A stretch of DNA of 64,000 nucleotides from Ferruginibacter sp. (GCA_025963635.1 JAOQAK010000036.1:1-64000); one strand, 5' to 3'. Positions 1 through 8,633 are shown, numbered from the stretch's first letter. Numbers and translations: made by a program. Notes: generated from the sequence alone by a model not told the origin.

Positions 1-385
1 GGTATGTTTTGCAAGTTTTGTGCTGATGCGGGAAGCTGTCTCAAAATCAGGTGCATATACAAGGTTGTGAATACGACGTTGCTTATTGTTGTAAATATAT
101 TTACAGGAAATTTCGGTTGACAAACAAAACCGCAACGTGTTATGTGAGGGTTTAACGCCGGAATTGCAGGAGTTTGAGGAAGCTCTTTTAACCGGAAAAA
201 GCCGTTTCCATCAGGCTCCAGTTTGTCTTGCAATTCTTTAAACCAACCGGGATGAGTGAAATCCCCGGTGGCAATAACATTGATGCCTTTTATTTGTGCC
301 CATTGGCACATACTTTCGAGGCAAAGCAATGGGCTGCATTTTTCAGCATAATGAGAATGGGTGTGAAGATGGCAGCGTAATACAT
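1..385 (-). pseudogene. PHP-domain gene, 5' part, with two frameshifts; runs off left edge
   Basis: Read on the minus strand this is the N-terminal part of a PHP-domain phosphoesterase/nuclease of the family often annotated next to UvrD-like helicases. The metal-binding motif HLHTHSHYAEKCSP and the stretch IKGINVIATGDFTHPGWF are clear. The only plausible start (ATG at 385) reads five codons and must then shift frame to enter HLHTHS. A second shift lies near position 140-150: upstream the frame ends in LNPHITRCG, while the family-like continuation RFCLSTEISCKY, then RRIHNLVYAPDFETASR, is in another frame. Two independent shifts in under 400 bases argue for a decayed gene rather than one sequencing error. 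It lies outside the island, on the chromosomal side of tRNA-Asn. The 3' part is beyond the window. Confidence 0.7.
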
Positions 386-504
386 AGTGTAATTTACTAA
401 TATATTTAGTATTTATAATGGGTAAATAAAAATTTCAGGAAATTTTTGAATGTGTTTGTCATGAAAGTCAAAAGCCTTATTTTTGCATCCCTGTAAAGGG
501 AAAT

Positions 505-578
505 TCCTCCTTAGCTCAGTTGGTTAGAGCATCTGACTGTTAATCAGAGGGTCGCCCGTTCAAGTCGGGCAGGGGGAG
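505..578 (+). tRNA. tRNA-Asn (GTT anticodon)
   Basis: A 74-nt cloverleaf can be drawn. The acceptor stem TCCTCCT pairs with AGGGGGA (571-577), followed by discriminator G578. The D arm begins GCTCAGTTGGTTAGAGC. The anticodon stem-loop CTGACTGTTAATCAG carries GTT, and the T stem is GCCCG/CGGGC around TTCAAGT. No CCA is encoded. Its 3' part from 532 is repeated exactly at 41755-41802, so this gene is the integration target of the island. The gene stays complete because the element brings an identical 3' end. Confidence 0.97.
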
Positions 579-579
579 C
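532..579 (+). repeat. attL: 48-bp direct repeat copy in the tRNA-Asn 3' part
   Basis: The 48 bases beginning TCTGACTGTTAATCAG and ending GGGGGAGC are identical to 41755-41802; the bases just outside differ on both sides. Identity covers the anticodon loop to the 3' end of tRNA-Asn, which is a classic tyrosine-integrase target. With an integrase gene 240 bp inside the other copy, these two repeats are best read as attL and attR. Confidence 0.93.
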
Positions 580-587
580 TGGAAATC

Positions 588-623
588 AAGGAGTTATGAA
601 ATAATTTTCATAGCTCCTTTTTT
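588..623 (+). terminator. Rho-independent terminator behind tRNA-Asn, inside the island end
   Basis: Positions 588-601 pair with 606-619 (14 pairs including one G-T) around a 4-nt loop, TAAT, and run into a T tract (618-623). It lies just inside attL, so the element supplies its own terminator for the tRNA. A different terminator stands behind attR at 41812-41840. Confidence 0.85.
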
Positions 624-656
624 ATTTGCAAGTAATTTGCAAGTAAAATTAAAATA
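624..656 (+). repeat. 33-bp direct repeat, left copy: candidate integrase arm sites
   Basis: The 33 bases at 624-656 recur exactly at 41610-41642 near the right end, in the same orientation. The repeat holds two copies of TTTGCAAGTA (625-634 and 636-645) with an 11-bp period. A further single copy lies at 41524-41533. Short repeats in phase with the DNA helix near both att sites are typical of integrase arm-type or excisionase binding sites; that role is inferred. Confidence 0.6.
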
Positions 657-741
657 GGCATTATTAACCCCGAAACATTCCTTATCGTTATCCATCCTTA
701 CTTCGCCTACCTTTTTTTTTGATTTTCAATTTTTTCTTTAC

Positions 742-909
742 TATGTTTCTGAAATTGTTTTAATTTATAATGACAGAATAGCCAATTTTACCGAAAAATT
801 CACGGAATCGTTCGGTGGCGAACGTACCCAAGAAGGAATAGAAAAATATTATTGTCTTGCACAAGGTCTGGAATTGACTGGTGGAGAAACCTTTGATGAT
901 TTAGTGTAG
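742..909 (+). pseudogene. Short open-frame fragment, about 55 codons, no start codon
   Basis: In the otherwise gene-free stretch 657-989 one frame is open from about 742 to a TAG at 907-909 and reads like protein, including IANFTEKFTESFGGERTQEG and YYCLAQGLELTGGETFDDLV. It has no in-frame ATG and no recognised domain. It could be the 3' remnant of a gene cut by rearrangement at the element end, or chance. Nothing else was seen in 657-989. Confidence 0.25.
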
Positions 910-989
910 TGTAAGTTGGCAAGAAAGTACTATAAATGGTAGAGTGCCTCACTTCAAAACCTCAATAAAACAATAACTATCAGCCATAC

Positions 990-1640
990 TTAACATTTAT
1001 TTCTAAACAGTTCATCAAAGATTTCATCATACGACATATCCTTTGCGATATAACCCTTTTTTAACTTAATCAGCGATCCATCCCTAAACCAGCGTATTCC
1101 TAAATCAACAGCAGCAGAATCTGTCTGACGCCATTGCGGAAACAAAACATTTACTTCACCGGGGCGTTTATGCTGGACAAATTCCACTAGTAAAGCAATT
1201 TGAAGAAACTGAAACTTCTTGTCAGGGCCATAGACATTCAACCCCTTTTCTTCAATATAGTTTGAGTGCTTCAGCAAATCTTTTCCACCGGCGACAAGGT
1301 CTGCTGAAGCATATTGTAAATTTTTTTTAATCCTTGACATGGCAAAGGCCCCAATACACATGACACAGGGTTCAAGAGAACAGAACATGGTAAAACTTGC
1401 AAGGTTTGGATACTTATGCTTACTTACTTTTAGCAACGCATTAATTTCTGCATGACCTAATTGATGTAACTGCACAGGATTGGTTCCCCAGTTATCATAA
1501 ATTGAATTGCGGCCAACAGATACCAATATTTCATCTTCATCAAAAATGGCACAGCCTATCGGCATACTGTCTGCACAATAAGCAAACCATGCCTGCTTAA
1601 AAACGATTCTCCAAAATGGAGTTAAGTTACTTGTAGTCAT
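990..1640 (-). CDS. Cytidine/guanine-deaminase-fold nucleoside deaminase (216 aa)
   Basis: A zinc-dependent deaminase of the CDA/TadA superfamily. His63-Ala-Glu65 and the PCVMC motif (Pro91, Cys92, Cys95) supply the zinc ligands and the proton shuttle. It is longer than TadA (about 150-160 aa), with a C-terminal extension of about 70 residues that may set substrate choice. The substrate cannot be read; a free base, nucleoside or pathway intermediate fits better than tRNA because it is the last gene of a metabolic operon. Its start overlaps the end of the FAD oxidoreductase gene by 4 bases, so the two are probably translationally coupled. A second, shorter deaminase closes the opposite operon at 9243-9734. 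Confidence 0.8.
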   Translation of the reverse strand: MTTSNLTPFWRIVFKQAWFAYCADSMPIGCAIFDEDEILVSVGRNSIYDNWGTNPVQLHQLGHAEINALLKVSKHKYPNLASFTMFCSLEPCVMCIGAFAMSRIKKNLQYASADLVAGGKDLLKHSNYIEEKGLNVYGPDKKFQFLQIALLVEFVQHKRPGEVNVLFPQWRQTDSAAVDLGIRWFRDGSLIKLKKGYIAKDMSYDEIFDELFRNKC

Positions 1641-2788
1641 ACTTTACTTTTTAATGTTTCAAAAAACTTATCACAAGGCCTTTGGGCAATATCCGACCTG
1701 TTCATCCGGGTAAATATTTCCCTTACCAAATGATCACAAATCCACGGTGCTTCTGTTAGCTTGCCCGGCAGCGCGACAAAATGGTTAGGGATAGGCTCAT
1801 GCAACTGCGTATCTAGCGAATGATACAAACCATTTTGGCCGTAATCCACCTTATGACACCAGTATGGTTTTATATAAGCACCTTTTATATCTAAATAATT
1901 AGAAGTTTTTGATAATAGCTCATCAACAGCTTCCGGATCAATTTCAATATCATCCCCGGTACATTCCTTATTATATTTTGTCATTCCAACGATGGTCTTA
2001 TCCGAATGATGAAAAATTGTCACCTGGCCTTCATCAAGACAATAGATATTGTTTTTGCAAAGGCGGCTTGTGGTAAGCAGGTGGGCCTTAAATATTTTGA
2101 TAGGAAGACTCATCTTATGCTCTCTTTCAAAAATTGCCTTTGTCCCTTTACCTGATGCGTAAACAACAAAATCGCTTTCTACAATTTCGTATTCACCGTT
2201 TGCCATGATTGCAGCAAGAGAGTTCTTATCGATAAACTTTATGTCAGTAACGCCGTTCAGGATTTCAGCATTGGAAGAGCCTTTGATTTGGTTCTGTATC
2301 AGGTGTAGCAGTAACCTTGTATTAATGGACTTCTCTTTTGCCTTAAAGAATCCAAAATCTTCCGACAGCTTTGCTTCAGGTAGTATCCTTTGCGCATGTT
2401 CGTAAGAGATAGTTTCATGCCATACACCAGCTTTATCCCAGCGTTCGGTTGCCTTACTAGTATTTGTCTTATCCTGTATAATTGCAACAGTTTCCAGCAG
2501 CATCTCCTCAACAACCTGCGGATATTTTGAAAGTATTTGCTCATACCCGTAATTGCATTTACGGGCAACAGAAATAGCTTCTTCAATATTGTCAATTGCA
2601 TAGCCGTGGTACACCCCCCGGTGCAGTATCCCTTCACAATTTGTTGACGGGCCTTTGGCCAGTACCGCATTCTTTTCAATTAGAAGAACCCTGCATCCTA
2701 TTTCAAGGAGCTTAAATTGGAGCAGCAACCCGGTTATACCGGCTCCAATAATTACTACATCAAATTTTTTCGCTTTCATAATATTCAT
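1637..2788 (-). CDS. FAD-dependent oxidoreductase of the DAO family (L-2-hydroxyglutarate oxidase-like, 383 aa)
   Basis: The N-terminal Rossmann motif VVIIGAGITGLLLQFKLLE (Gly15, Gly17, Gly20), then an acidic end of strand two (LLIEKN), marks an FAD-binding DAO-type flavoenzyme. The family oxidises amines, amino acids or 2-hydroxy acids. The internal segment EILNGVTDIKFIDKN and the C-terminal PGKLTEAPWICDHLV fit the LhgO-like branch, but the substrate is not fixed by this. It lies between a deaminase (4-bp overlap) and a GT29-like transferase (2-bp gap) in a three-gene minus-strand operon, so it probably oxidises an intermediate of the same pathway. Length is normal for the family. Confidence 0.75.
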   Translation of the reverse strand: MNIMKAKKFDVVIIGAGITGLLLQFKLLEIGCRVLLIEKNAVLAKGPSTNCEGILHRGVYHGYAIDNIEEAISVARKCNYGYEQILSKYPQVVEEMLLETVAIIQDKTNTSKATERWDKAGVWHETISYEHAQRILPEAKLSEDFGFFKAKEKSINTRLLLHLIQNQIKGSSNAEILNGVTDIKFIDKNSLAAIMANGEYEIVESDFVVYASGKGTKAIFEREHKMSLPIKIFKAHLLTTSRLCKNNIYCLDEGQVTIFHHSDKTIVGMTKYNKECTGDDIEIDPEAVDELLSKTSNYLDIKGAYIKPYWCHKVDYGQNGLYHSLDTQLHEPIPNHFVALPGKLTEAPWICDHLVREIFTRMNRSDIAQRPCDKFFETLKSKV

Positions 2789-2790
2789 AT

Positions 2791-3477
2791 TTATTTTACA
2801 CTAATTGCATTTTTTGTTACTGCATCAAGCCTTAGCCTGCGATCTGTTTCATACATCCTTTTTAAAAGTTGCTTTTGTGGTGGAATGTGATGTTGTTTTT
2901 CAATCCCCCTTTTGTCATATTGGGAATTTAAGGCATAAGCTATCTGTTGCTCCTCTGTCCTGTTATCGTAACCTACATAATGTCCGGTGCTAAAGAAATT
3001 CATACCAACCACCTGCACACTTTTTACAGGAAACTTTAAAAGATGGAACACTGCCCATATACCACAGAATGCAAGGCAGCCTATCTCATCCCACAGTTCT
3101 TTTTTTACAGCTTCACCGATCCGTAAAAATGTTAGTCCGGCATTTACATTCCTTTCAAGGAAAATTTCAAAATGTATCTTCTCGGGCCGGGGAGGAATAA
3201 CAAGGATCTTAGTACCTGCTGCACTGATTTTTCGCAGGTCATAGTCGGTTTGATTTTCAGACTGTAGCCCTAGGTAGTGGTAAATAATATCAGTCCTGCT
3301 GCCAAAGTCCCTTTGCTGGTTTAGAGTAAGGTTATAACCATTATTGAGGCGGACTATCATATCATGGCTATCAATAAAGTCACCAAGGCCAGAAGACTCA
3401 ATTGTCTTGGAAGGGCAAACAATAATCACCTTTCTATCTTTTAGAAACTCAGCCATCTTTACATTATTTAACTCCAT
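2791..3477 (-). CDS. Glycosyltransferase family 29-like (sialyltransferase-like) protein (228 aa)
   Basis: Residues 17-47 (VIIVCPSKTIESSGLGDFID, then SHDMIVRLNNG) resemble the L-type sialylmotif of GT29 enzymes, in which an invariant Gly-x-x-I-Asp-x-x-Asp region binds the CMP donor. A second conserved-looking block is VVGMNFFSTGHYVGYDN. Bacterial GT29-like proteins are short and mostly uncharacterised. No signal peptide or membrane segment is seen, unlike Golgi enzymes, so it would act in the cytoplasm. It is the first gene of the minus-strand operon, 107 bp from the divergent regulator gene at 3585. The donor sugar is unknown and sialic acid genes are not present in the window. Confidence 0.6.
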   Translation of the reverse strand: MELNNVKMAEFLKDRKVIIVCPSKTIESSGLGDFIDSHDMIVRLNNGYNLTLNQQRDFGSRTDIIYHYLGLQSENQTDYDLRKISAAGTKILVIPPRPEKIHFEIFLERNVNAGLTFLRIGEAVKKELWDEIGCLAFCGIWAVFHLLKFPVKSVQVVGMNFFSTGHYVGYDNRTEEQQIAYALNSQYDKRGIEKQHHIPPQKQLLKRMYETDRRLRLDAVTKNAISVK

Positions 3478-3584
3478 ACCTAACTTTTACTCAAAGTGAA
3501 CACATAATTGATAAAAAGGCAACCCCACAGAAAGACCATTATGGACCAACACCTCGACCAACAATAATTGTATATTTGTTTTAG
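3478..3584. promoter_or_regulatory. Divergent promoter region of the metabolic cluster
   Basis: This 107-bp gap separates two divergent operons (990-3477 minus, 3585-9734 plus). On the plus strand TATATTTG at 3571-3578 matches the Bacteroidota -7 consensus TAnnTTTG. It lies only 6 bp before the ATG at 3585, so the transcript would be nearly leaderless or the real start further in. No clear TTG box was found about 19 bp upstream. The regulator encoded first on the plus side is the natural candidate to act here. Confidence 0.4.
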
Positions 3585-4901
3585 ATGAAGGATAACCCTA
3601 ATAGTCATACAGGTTTGGAGCTTGAGTTTCTTAAAAAACTAAGAGAGAGGGTTCTTCTTTCTTATAAGGCCAACATGAATGAAAAAGGGAAAAATGCCCA
3701 TATTGAAACACCAGACAATAAAAACAGCCACTACTATAATTCACTGGAAAATGACATTGAAGCTCAGCTTAGCGAGTCTGGTGAAACTATATCTTATGCA
3801 ACTCTTCATAGATTTTTTTGGAAAGACAAGGCAATTTTTCGATCATACACAATAGAATTATTAGAAAAGTATGCTGATCTGAATAAAACACCTCCCGGGC
3901 AAGTCTCAATAAGTGATCGTACTGTTCAAGAAGTAAGTGTTGGAACATACATTGTAAGAGAAAGAACCCTATCAGAATATTTACTAACTTTAAAATTCCT
4001 GTATCATACCACATACCAAATTGAAGAAGGTTGTGAAATTGCAGCTGAAGCGTTAAAAATTTTTACTGAAAATATTGGCATTTTAAGATATTGGATATTG
4101 TTTCACAACAGGGCGAGGGACTGGGAAAATGTTAGAATAAAACTGCAGGAAATATCAAAAAATTACATTGCCAACAAAAATATCTTAGCAGAATGTTATC
4201 TCGGGCTTTACGAAAGTCACCTTAATGAGTTTATTAGAGAAAACTGGCATGGCCTTGCGGCCTTTGACAAACTGAAAAAGGCTAAACTATACTTTCTTGA
4301 TAACATACCCGGTAAAGAAACAATTGGTAAATACTATTTCTTTCTTGCAAGATATTATGAAGCAGAATGGTGCATCTTACCTAATGAAATAGCCAAAGTT
4401 CAAAACATGCTGCTATTAATTGACAAAGCTGAAGGCTATATTTACAGAGCACTGGAAGATTATCCAAAAGAAGATGAGCCAGGATATAGGGAGGTTAATC
4501 CAATTCCCTTTTGGCTTTATTGCCACAAAGCAATGCTGCATAAAATACGGAAAAATAAAAATTATAATGAAAGCCTGTCTGAATTTTCAAAAATTATAAA
4601 CGATAAACTAGAGGGAGATGAAAATACTTTAGTTAAGTCATTTCAATCGAATGTAGCTACATTATATCTTCTTGCAGCCAACGGCAATTACAATGTTTTT
4701 GAGTCTTTATTAGATAAGTTTGCCAAACAAATTAATCAACGGATTAAGGAATTAAAGTTGCCATCAAAAAAAGAAGAGTCAGAGGTAAATACTTATCCCG
4801 GTTACCATATTCGTTTGTTATTCTGGCGGGATAAAGATCAAGCTGCAATAGAAATATATCAAAGTATTTTTGATGAATTTCAAAATAAATGCCTGCGATA
4901 A
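3585..4901 (+). CDS. HTH / helical-repeat protein, probable regulator of the cluster (438 aa)
   Basis: The first 110 residues contain NSHYYNSLENDIEAQL, then ISYATLHRFFW and SYTIELLEKYADL. This matches a pattern often seen in Bacteroidota proteins in which a short helix-turn-helix (usually written as TTLKRIFG, then TLDILSEYLG) precedes a long alpha-helical, TPR-like region. Residues about 125-430 are rich in aromatic helices typical of such repeats. No catalytic motif was recognised. It is the first gene of the plus-strand operon and its stop codon overlaps the start of the glycosyltransferase (TAATG), so it is co-translated with the enzymes. A sensor or regulator role is inferred. Confidence 0.55.
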   Translation: MKDNPNSHTGLELEFLKKLRERVLLSYKANMNEKGKNAHIETPDNKNSHYYNSLENDIEAQLSESGETISYATLHRFFWKDKAIFRSYTIELLEKYADLNKTPPGQVSISDRTVQEVSVGTYIVRERTLSEYLLTLKFLYHTTYQIEEGCEIAAEALKIFTENIGILRYWILFHNRARDWENVRIKLQEISKNYIANKNILAECYLGLYESHLNEFIRENWHGLAAFDKLKKAKLYFLDNIPGKETIGKYYFFLARYYEAEWCILPNEIAKVQNMLLLIDKAEGYIYRALEDYPKEDEPGYREVNPIPFWLYCHKAMLHKIRKNKNYNESLSEFSKIINDKLEGDENTLVKSFQSNVATLYLLAANGNYNVFESLLDKFAKQINQRIKELKLPSKKEESEVNTYPGYHIRLLFWRDKDQAAIEIYQSIFDEFQNKCLR

Positions 4902-6154
4902 TGAATTCCCAAAAAATAGTATCATGTTTTCATCACAGCTTTGCCGGCGGAAGTAAGAATACAAGTCGCCTTTTGCATTTTCTTTCGCAAAATGGGTATA
5001 GTGTAGATGCTTATTTTTTTGAAGCACCTCAATACTTTGCATACACAAAAAGTCCTGTCAAAACTCATATAATGGACATATCTGGTATCCATTCAGAAGT
5101 GATTGATTCATCTGTAATAAAAACCTATTCAGTTTCAAATAAAATAATTGAGGACTTTAAGGGAAAAGCAGATAGCATTTTGTTCGGGGCGAACCTTTTT
5201 CCTTACTGTAATATTTTGCTTGATGTCAAAAGTCAAATGAAGCATTTTCAGAATTGTGACCCAAAACTTATTCTTCATCCTGTCGGTTCAGATATATGGC
5301 AAATAGGAACACAAATCAAGTCAAGGGTAAAATGGTTATTAGACAACCCTCTTGTTGATTCAGTTGTAACCTATTCTGAAAGCTTTATCACGGATATAAA
5401 AGAATACTATAACATTGAAAAGGACATTCATGTCTTACCACCAGTTCTTGAAAATGAAAAGTTTTTTCCACTAAGCAAAATAGAAAATTTAGCCCGTAGA
5501 AAATCATTGAATTTCAATGAAGATGATTTTATTATTCATCATCACAGTAGCATGAGAAAAATAAAATGTCCCGAAACAGTGTTAGATATTGCACTAAAAT
5601 CTGCACAATTAATTTCACGGAAATGTTTTTTGATAATGACAGGGCCGGTTCCATATGCAGAAGTCGCCTCTTTAAATTTGGCTTTAACAAGTATAAAAGA
5701 TAATAGCGTTTTTATTTACAAAACTGAAAAGGAAAACTTAACCATTTACTGGACTGGCCTTCTGTCAAACGTGGAATATTTACTACAGGCATCAGATGTA
5801 GAATTAAACACAAGCATTTATGATTCCTTTAATTTAGCATTGATGGAAGCAATGGCATGTGGTATTCCTGTTATTACTTCTGATGTTGTTGGGATAAGCA
5901 ATCATATCATAAGAGCTGAAGGTGGGTATTGCTTCCCAACGAAAAAACTTAAATACGATGAATTAAATGAGTTGCTAAAATCCGGGAACTCAAAGAAAAG
6001 CCTCTTTGATATTGATTACGCTGTAGATGCGATGTTAAGTATTGCAAGAGATAAACCGTCTGCAAAAAAAATGGGACAGAATGGTGCAAGATATACCAGT
6101 GAAGAATTTAGTTTTGCTAAAGCAGCAAAAGAATTTTATAATCTTATTAATTAA
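4901..6154 (+). CDS. GT4-type glycosyltransferase (417 aa)
   Basis: The C-terminal half carries the GT-B donor-binding signature YDSFNLALMEAMACGIPVI, followed by a Glu-containing strand as in family 4 retaining transferases. The N-terminal half begins CFHHSFAGGSKNTSRLLHFL, the usual Gly-rich acceptor loop. No membrane segment is seen. Two starts are possible, 4889 and 4901. The ATG at 4901 is preferred because it overlaps the upstream stop codon (TAATG) and leaves the conserved first strand complete. The next gene starts directly after the stop (TAAATG). The sugar donor and acceptor cannot be deduced. Confidence 0.8.
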   Translation: MNSQKIVSCFHHSFAGGSKNTSRLLHFLSQNGYSVDAYFFEAPQYFAYTKSPVKTHIMDISGIHSEVIDSSVIKTYSVSNKIIEDFKGKADSILFGANLFPYCNILLDVKSQMKHFQNCDPKLILHPVGSDIWQIGTQIKSRVKWLLDNPLVDSVVTYSESFITDIKEYYNIEKDIHVLPPVLENEKFFPLSKIENLARRKSLNFNEDDFIIHHHSSMRKIKCPETVLDIALKSAQLISRKCFLIMTGPVPYAEVASLNLALTSIKDNSVFIYKTEKENLTIYWTGLLSNVEYLLQASDVELNTSIYDSFNLALMEAMACGIPVITSDVVGISNHIIRAEGGYCFPTKKLKYDELNELLKSGNSKKSLFDIDYAVDAMLSIARDKPSAKKMGQNGARYTSEEFSFAKAAKEFYNLIN

Positions 6155-7024
6155 ATGACAAGCGTTTTTAAAAATAGACTTCCTGAGAGTGTTTTGCATC
6201 TTTCTCCATACAGAAGAGAAATGCTTTATGAATCGCTGTCACTTTTATATAATATTGATCAAGTTTCAGGCATTCTTTTAGGGGGGTCGCTTTCATATAA
6301 ACAAGATATTGAAAAATCAGATGTTGATTTATTTTGTTTAGTACATAAAGTTATAAATGATGAAAAGTCAATTAATGTCCAATTATTAGCCCTAACGGAT
6401 GTTGATATAATTATATATCAAGGTTATTTCCCGTGGACAGAAAATCTATATACCATTTACTTTAAAAAGGATATTGATTTTACACTTGATATAAGCTTGA
6501 TAAATTCAGATAATGCGGAAGATTTCTTTTGGGAACCTAATGGGCACATCCTATTTGATAAAGAAGATATAATTGAGAAGTGTAGAAGCTACCAAATAAG
6601 TAAACCAGATTATTCTAAGCAGCCCCTTCTAAAGAACAATCCTTTTACAATGGCAATCATTTCAATAAAAAAAATAGAAAAGAACTTGTCCCGGAGCCAT
6701 CTATGGAATGCACTTGACCAGGTTAGAAATTTAAGAAGATATTTAATGCAGGTTGTACGTATATATGTTATCAAAAATACCGACTTCCTTGGCAGGGTAG
6801 ATAGGGAGATTGAAGACATTATGCCTGAAGAATTCAATTTGCAGTTTTCTAATACAATTGCTCTTTATGACTTTAAAGACATTGCAGAAAAAACGATCAC
6901 TTTAAGTAAAATTGCTGAATCTCTAATAGCATATATTTCAGGAACACAAGAAGAATATTTAAAGGACTGGATATTAAAACATCTGGCTCATGAAAGAGAC
7001 AAACTTATAAAATACACTAATTAA
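6155..7024 (+). CDS. Nucleotidyltransferase-fold protein, aminoglycoside-nucleotidyltransferase-like (289 aa)
   Basis: A polymerase-beta-type nucleotidyltransferase signature is intact: GGS at 43-45, SDVDL with Asp56 and Asp58, and a likely third carboxylate in FTLDIS (Asp112). The C-terminal helical region (from about 165) resembles the bundle seen in kanamycin-type nucleotidyltransferases. Such enzymes transfer NMP to a hydroxyl group of a small molecule or protein. It sits with no gap between a GT4 transferase and an ATP-grasp ligase (TAAATG at both joints), which argues for one biosynthetic unit rather than a toxin-antitoxin role. Activating an intermediate by nucleotidylation, or self-protection, are both possible. 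Confidence 0.7.
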   Translation: MTSVFKNRLPESVLHLSPYRREMLYESLSLLYNIDQVSGILLGGSLSYKQDIEKSDVDLFCLVHKVINDEKSINVQLLALTDVDIIIYQGYFPWTENLYTIYFKKDIDFTLDISLINSDNAEDFFWEPNGHILFDKEDIIEKCRSYQISKPDYSKQPLLKNNPFTMAIISIKKIEKNLSRSHLWNALDQVRNLRRYLMQVVRIYVIKNTDFLGRVDREIEDIMPEEFNLQFSNTIALYDFKDIAEKTITLSKIAESLIAYISGTQEEYLKDWILKHLAHERDKLIKYTN

Positions 7025-7972
7025 ATGCACAGTCCTGAATTTATAACCGCTATTAATGAAGCTGCCGCCAAATTAGGGATTAAAGCAACCCATTTCCCAA
7101 CTAATTGGGCAATTGAGCTTAAAAAGAATGGTTTAACAAAGTTTATCGTAGGCTATACCTTGCCATTAAATGATTCAGCCTCCTATAAGATAGCAAGAAG
7201 TAAGAATTTATGCTGTGAAATATTAAACTCACACGAAATCAATAATGTACCTCACAAACTTTTATTAAGTCCAACAATATTACTAAAACGAAAAAAAACT
7301 GTTGGGAATAATAAATCTATTGAAGAATTTATACATGAAAACAATTTTCCTTTTTTGATAAAGAGAAACAATTCTTCAAAGGGGGACGGCGTTTTTCTAA
7401 TACAGAATGAAGTTGACTTAGAGAATGTTTTATCGTTAGTGTATTCTACTGATAGTACGCTCTGCTTATCCCCTTACAGAAAGATAACAGGTGAATATAG
7501 AAATATCGTTTTAAATAATGAATGCATGTTAAGCTTCGAAAAACAAATTCCATGTGTTATTGGCAACGGCGAAAGCTTAATTATTGAACTTTTAGCAGAT
7601 TACCTAAAAACAAACAAAAACTCACCTATAAAGTTGGAAAATATATTTGACGCTTCTTTATTAACGAGATTAAAAGAAAAGCCCAAAAAAAACGAACGGA
7701 TATATTTTCAGTGGAAACACAACGCTTCTTTTGGAATGAAGTATGAGATAATAAATAATGAGCGACTGAAATTGATCGCAAGTAAAGCTGCCCAGGCTAT
7801 TAATGCAAAATTTGTAAGCGTTGATATAATTGAATCTGAAAAATATGGGTTGGAGATACTAGAGATTAACGCTTCTGTCGTTTTAAATTCGTTCTCATCT
7901 ATTTCAACTGAATATTATACTAGAACTGTTGACATTTATACACACGCCTTAAATGAAGTGTTCTCCCAATAA
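7025..7972 (+). CDS. ATP-grasp ligase (315 aa)
   Basis: The ATP-grasp fold is visible from about residue 105: FPFLIKRNNSSKGDGVFLI (Lys113 and Lys119 as nucleotide ligands), a Glu-rich central part (KITGEYRNIVLN), and the metal-binding end VSVDIIES...LEILEINAS. Family members join a carboxylate to an amine through an acyl phosphate (RimK, cyanophycin synthetase, amino-acid ligases). The first 80 residues look like a pre-ATP-grasp domain. It follows the nucleotidyltransferase without a gap. An amide- or peptide-forming step in the cluster's product is inferred; the substrates are unknown. Confidence 0.75.
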   Translation: MHSPEFITAINEAAAKLGIKATHFPTNWAIELKKNGLTKFIVGYTLPLNDSASYKIARSKNLCCEILNSHEINNVPHKLLLSPTILLKRKKTVGNNKSIEEFIHENNFPFLIKRNNSSKGDGVFLIQNEVDLENVLSLVYSTDSTLCLSPYRKITGEYRNIVLNNECMLSFEKQIPCVIGNGESLIIELLADYLKTNKNSPIKLENIFDASLLTRLKEKPKKNERIYFQWKHNASFGMKYEIINNERLKLIASKAAQAINAKFVSVDIIESEKYGLEILEINASVVLNSFSSISTEYYTRTVDIYTHALNEVFSQ

Positions 7973-8012
7973 ATAGTTTAAAAGTAGGAGAATGGAATAA
8001 ACGGCAACTCAT

Positions 8013-8585
8013 ATGGACAAAAGTTTTAAATTACAAGATATTAAGCAATATGAAATCGTATTCATTTGTGGTCTCTATAAAACTGGCACATCTCTTTTGA
8101 CTCAATTAATAGAAACTGATTTGCGATATTTTAATCCTTCTGCTAGTACAAATCCTAATGAAAGAGGATATGGTCGTAAAAAAGAAAGGTATCATACAAG
8201 AGAGTGTAAGCAACTTCGTTCTTTAAATTTAGGGTTTATAAATAGTTCAAAAATAGATGAGAGATCAATTTTCAATTATCTTGATACATTACAAAAGCCA
8301 TCAGTACTTAAAGACCCCCAATTCTGTTTTACGCTTTGCGACTGGTATGAGAAAGCTATTGCGATGAATTTTAATCCATTGATTATTTTTACGAACCGTG
8401 AATTAGTTGAGATAAAAGAAAGCTGGTCCTTTGCGCCATATACAAAGGGACTTCTTGAAAATGGAAAGTTGGATCTATTCTTAGCAGCATATAACGAACA
8501 AATTATGGTAGCTAAGGAAAAAAAACTTTCTCATATATCTATTGAGTTTAATGAAATATTGAACCTGTCACCTGAATTGAAATAA
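8013..8585 (+). CDS. Sulfotransferase-like PAPS-dependent protein (190 aa)
   Basis: Residues 15-29 (IVFICGLYKTGTSLL) form the 5'-phosphosulfate loop typical of PAPS-dependent sulfotransferases (GxxKTGTS). The later strand PLIIFTNRELVEIKESW is in the place of the 3'-phosphate loop, usually R-[DN]P-x-[ED]. At 190 residues it is short for a sulfotransferase (usually 250-300), but the fold core is covered. The next gene encodes APS kinase, which makes the PAPS donor; this pairing is strong support for the assignment. The acceptor is probably the product of the upstream genes. Confidence 0.7.
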   Translation: MDKSFKLQDIKQYEIVFICGLYKTGTSLLTQLIETDLRYFNPSASTNPNERGYGRKKERYHTRECKQLRSLNLGFINSSKIDERSIFNYLDTLQKPSVLKDPQFCFTLCDWYEKAIAMNFNPLIIFTNRELVEIKESWSFAPYTKGLLENGKLDLFLAAYNEQIMVAKEKKLSHISIEFNEILNLSPELK

Positions 8586-8633
8586 TAGAAAGGTTATCAA
8601 AATATTTCCAATTCTGAAATTAAAAAATCTCGT

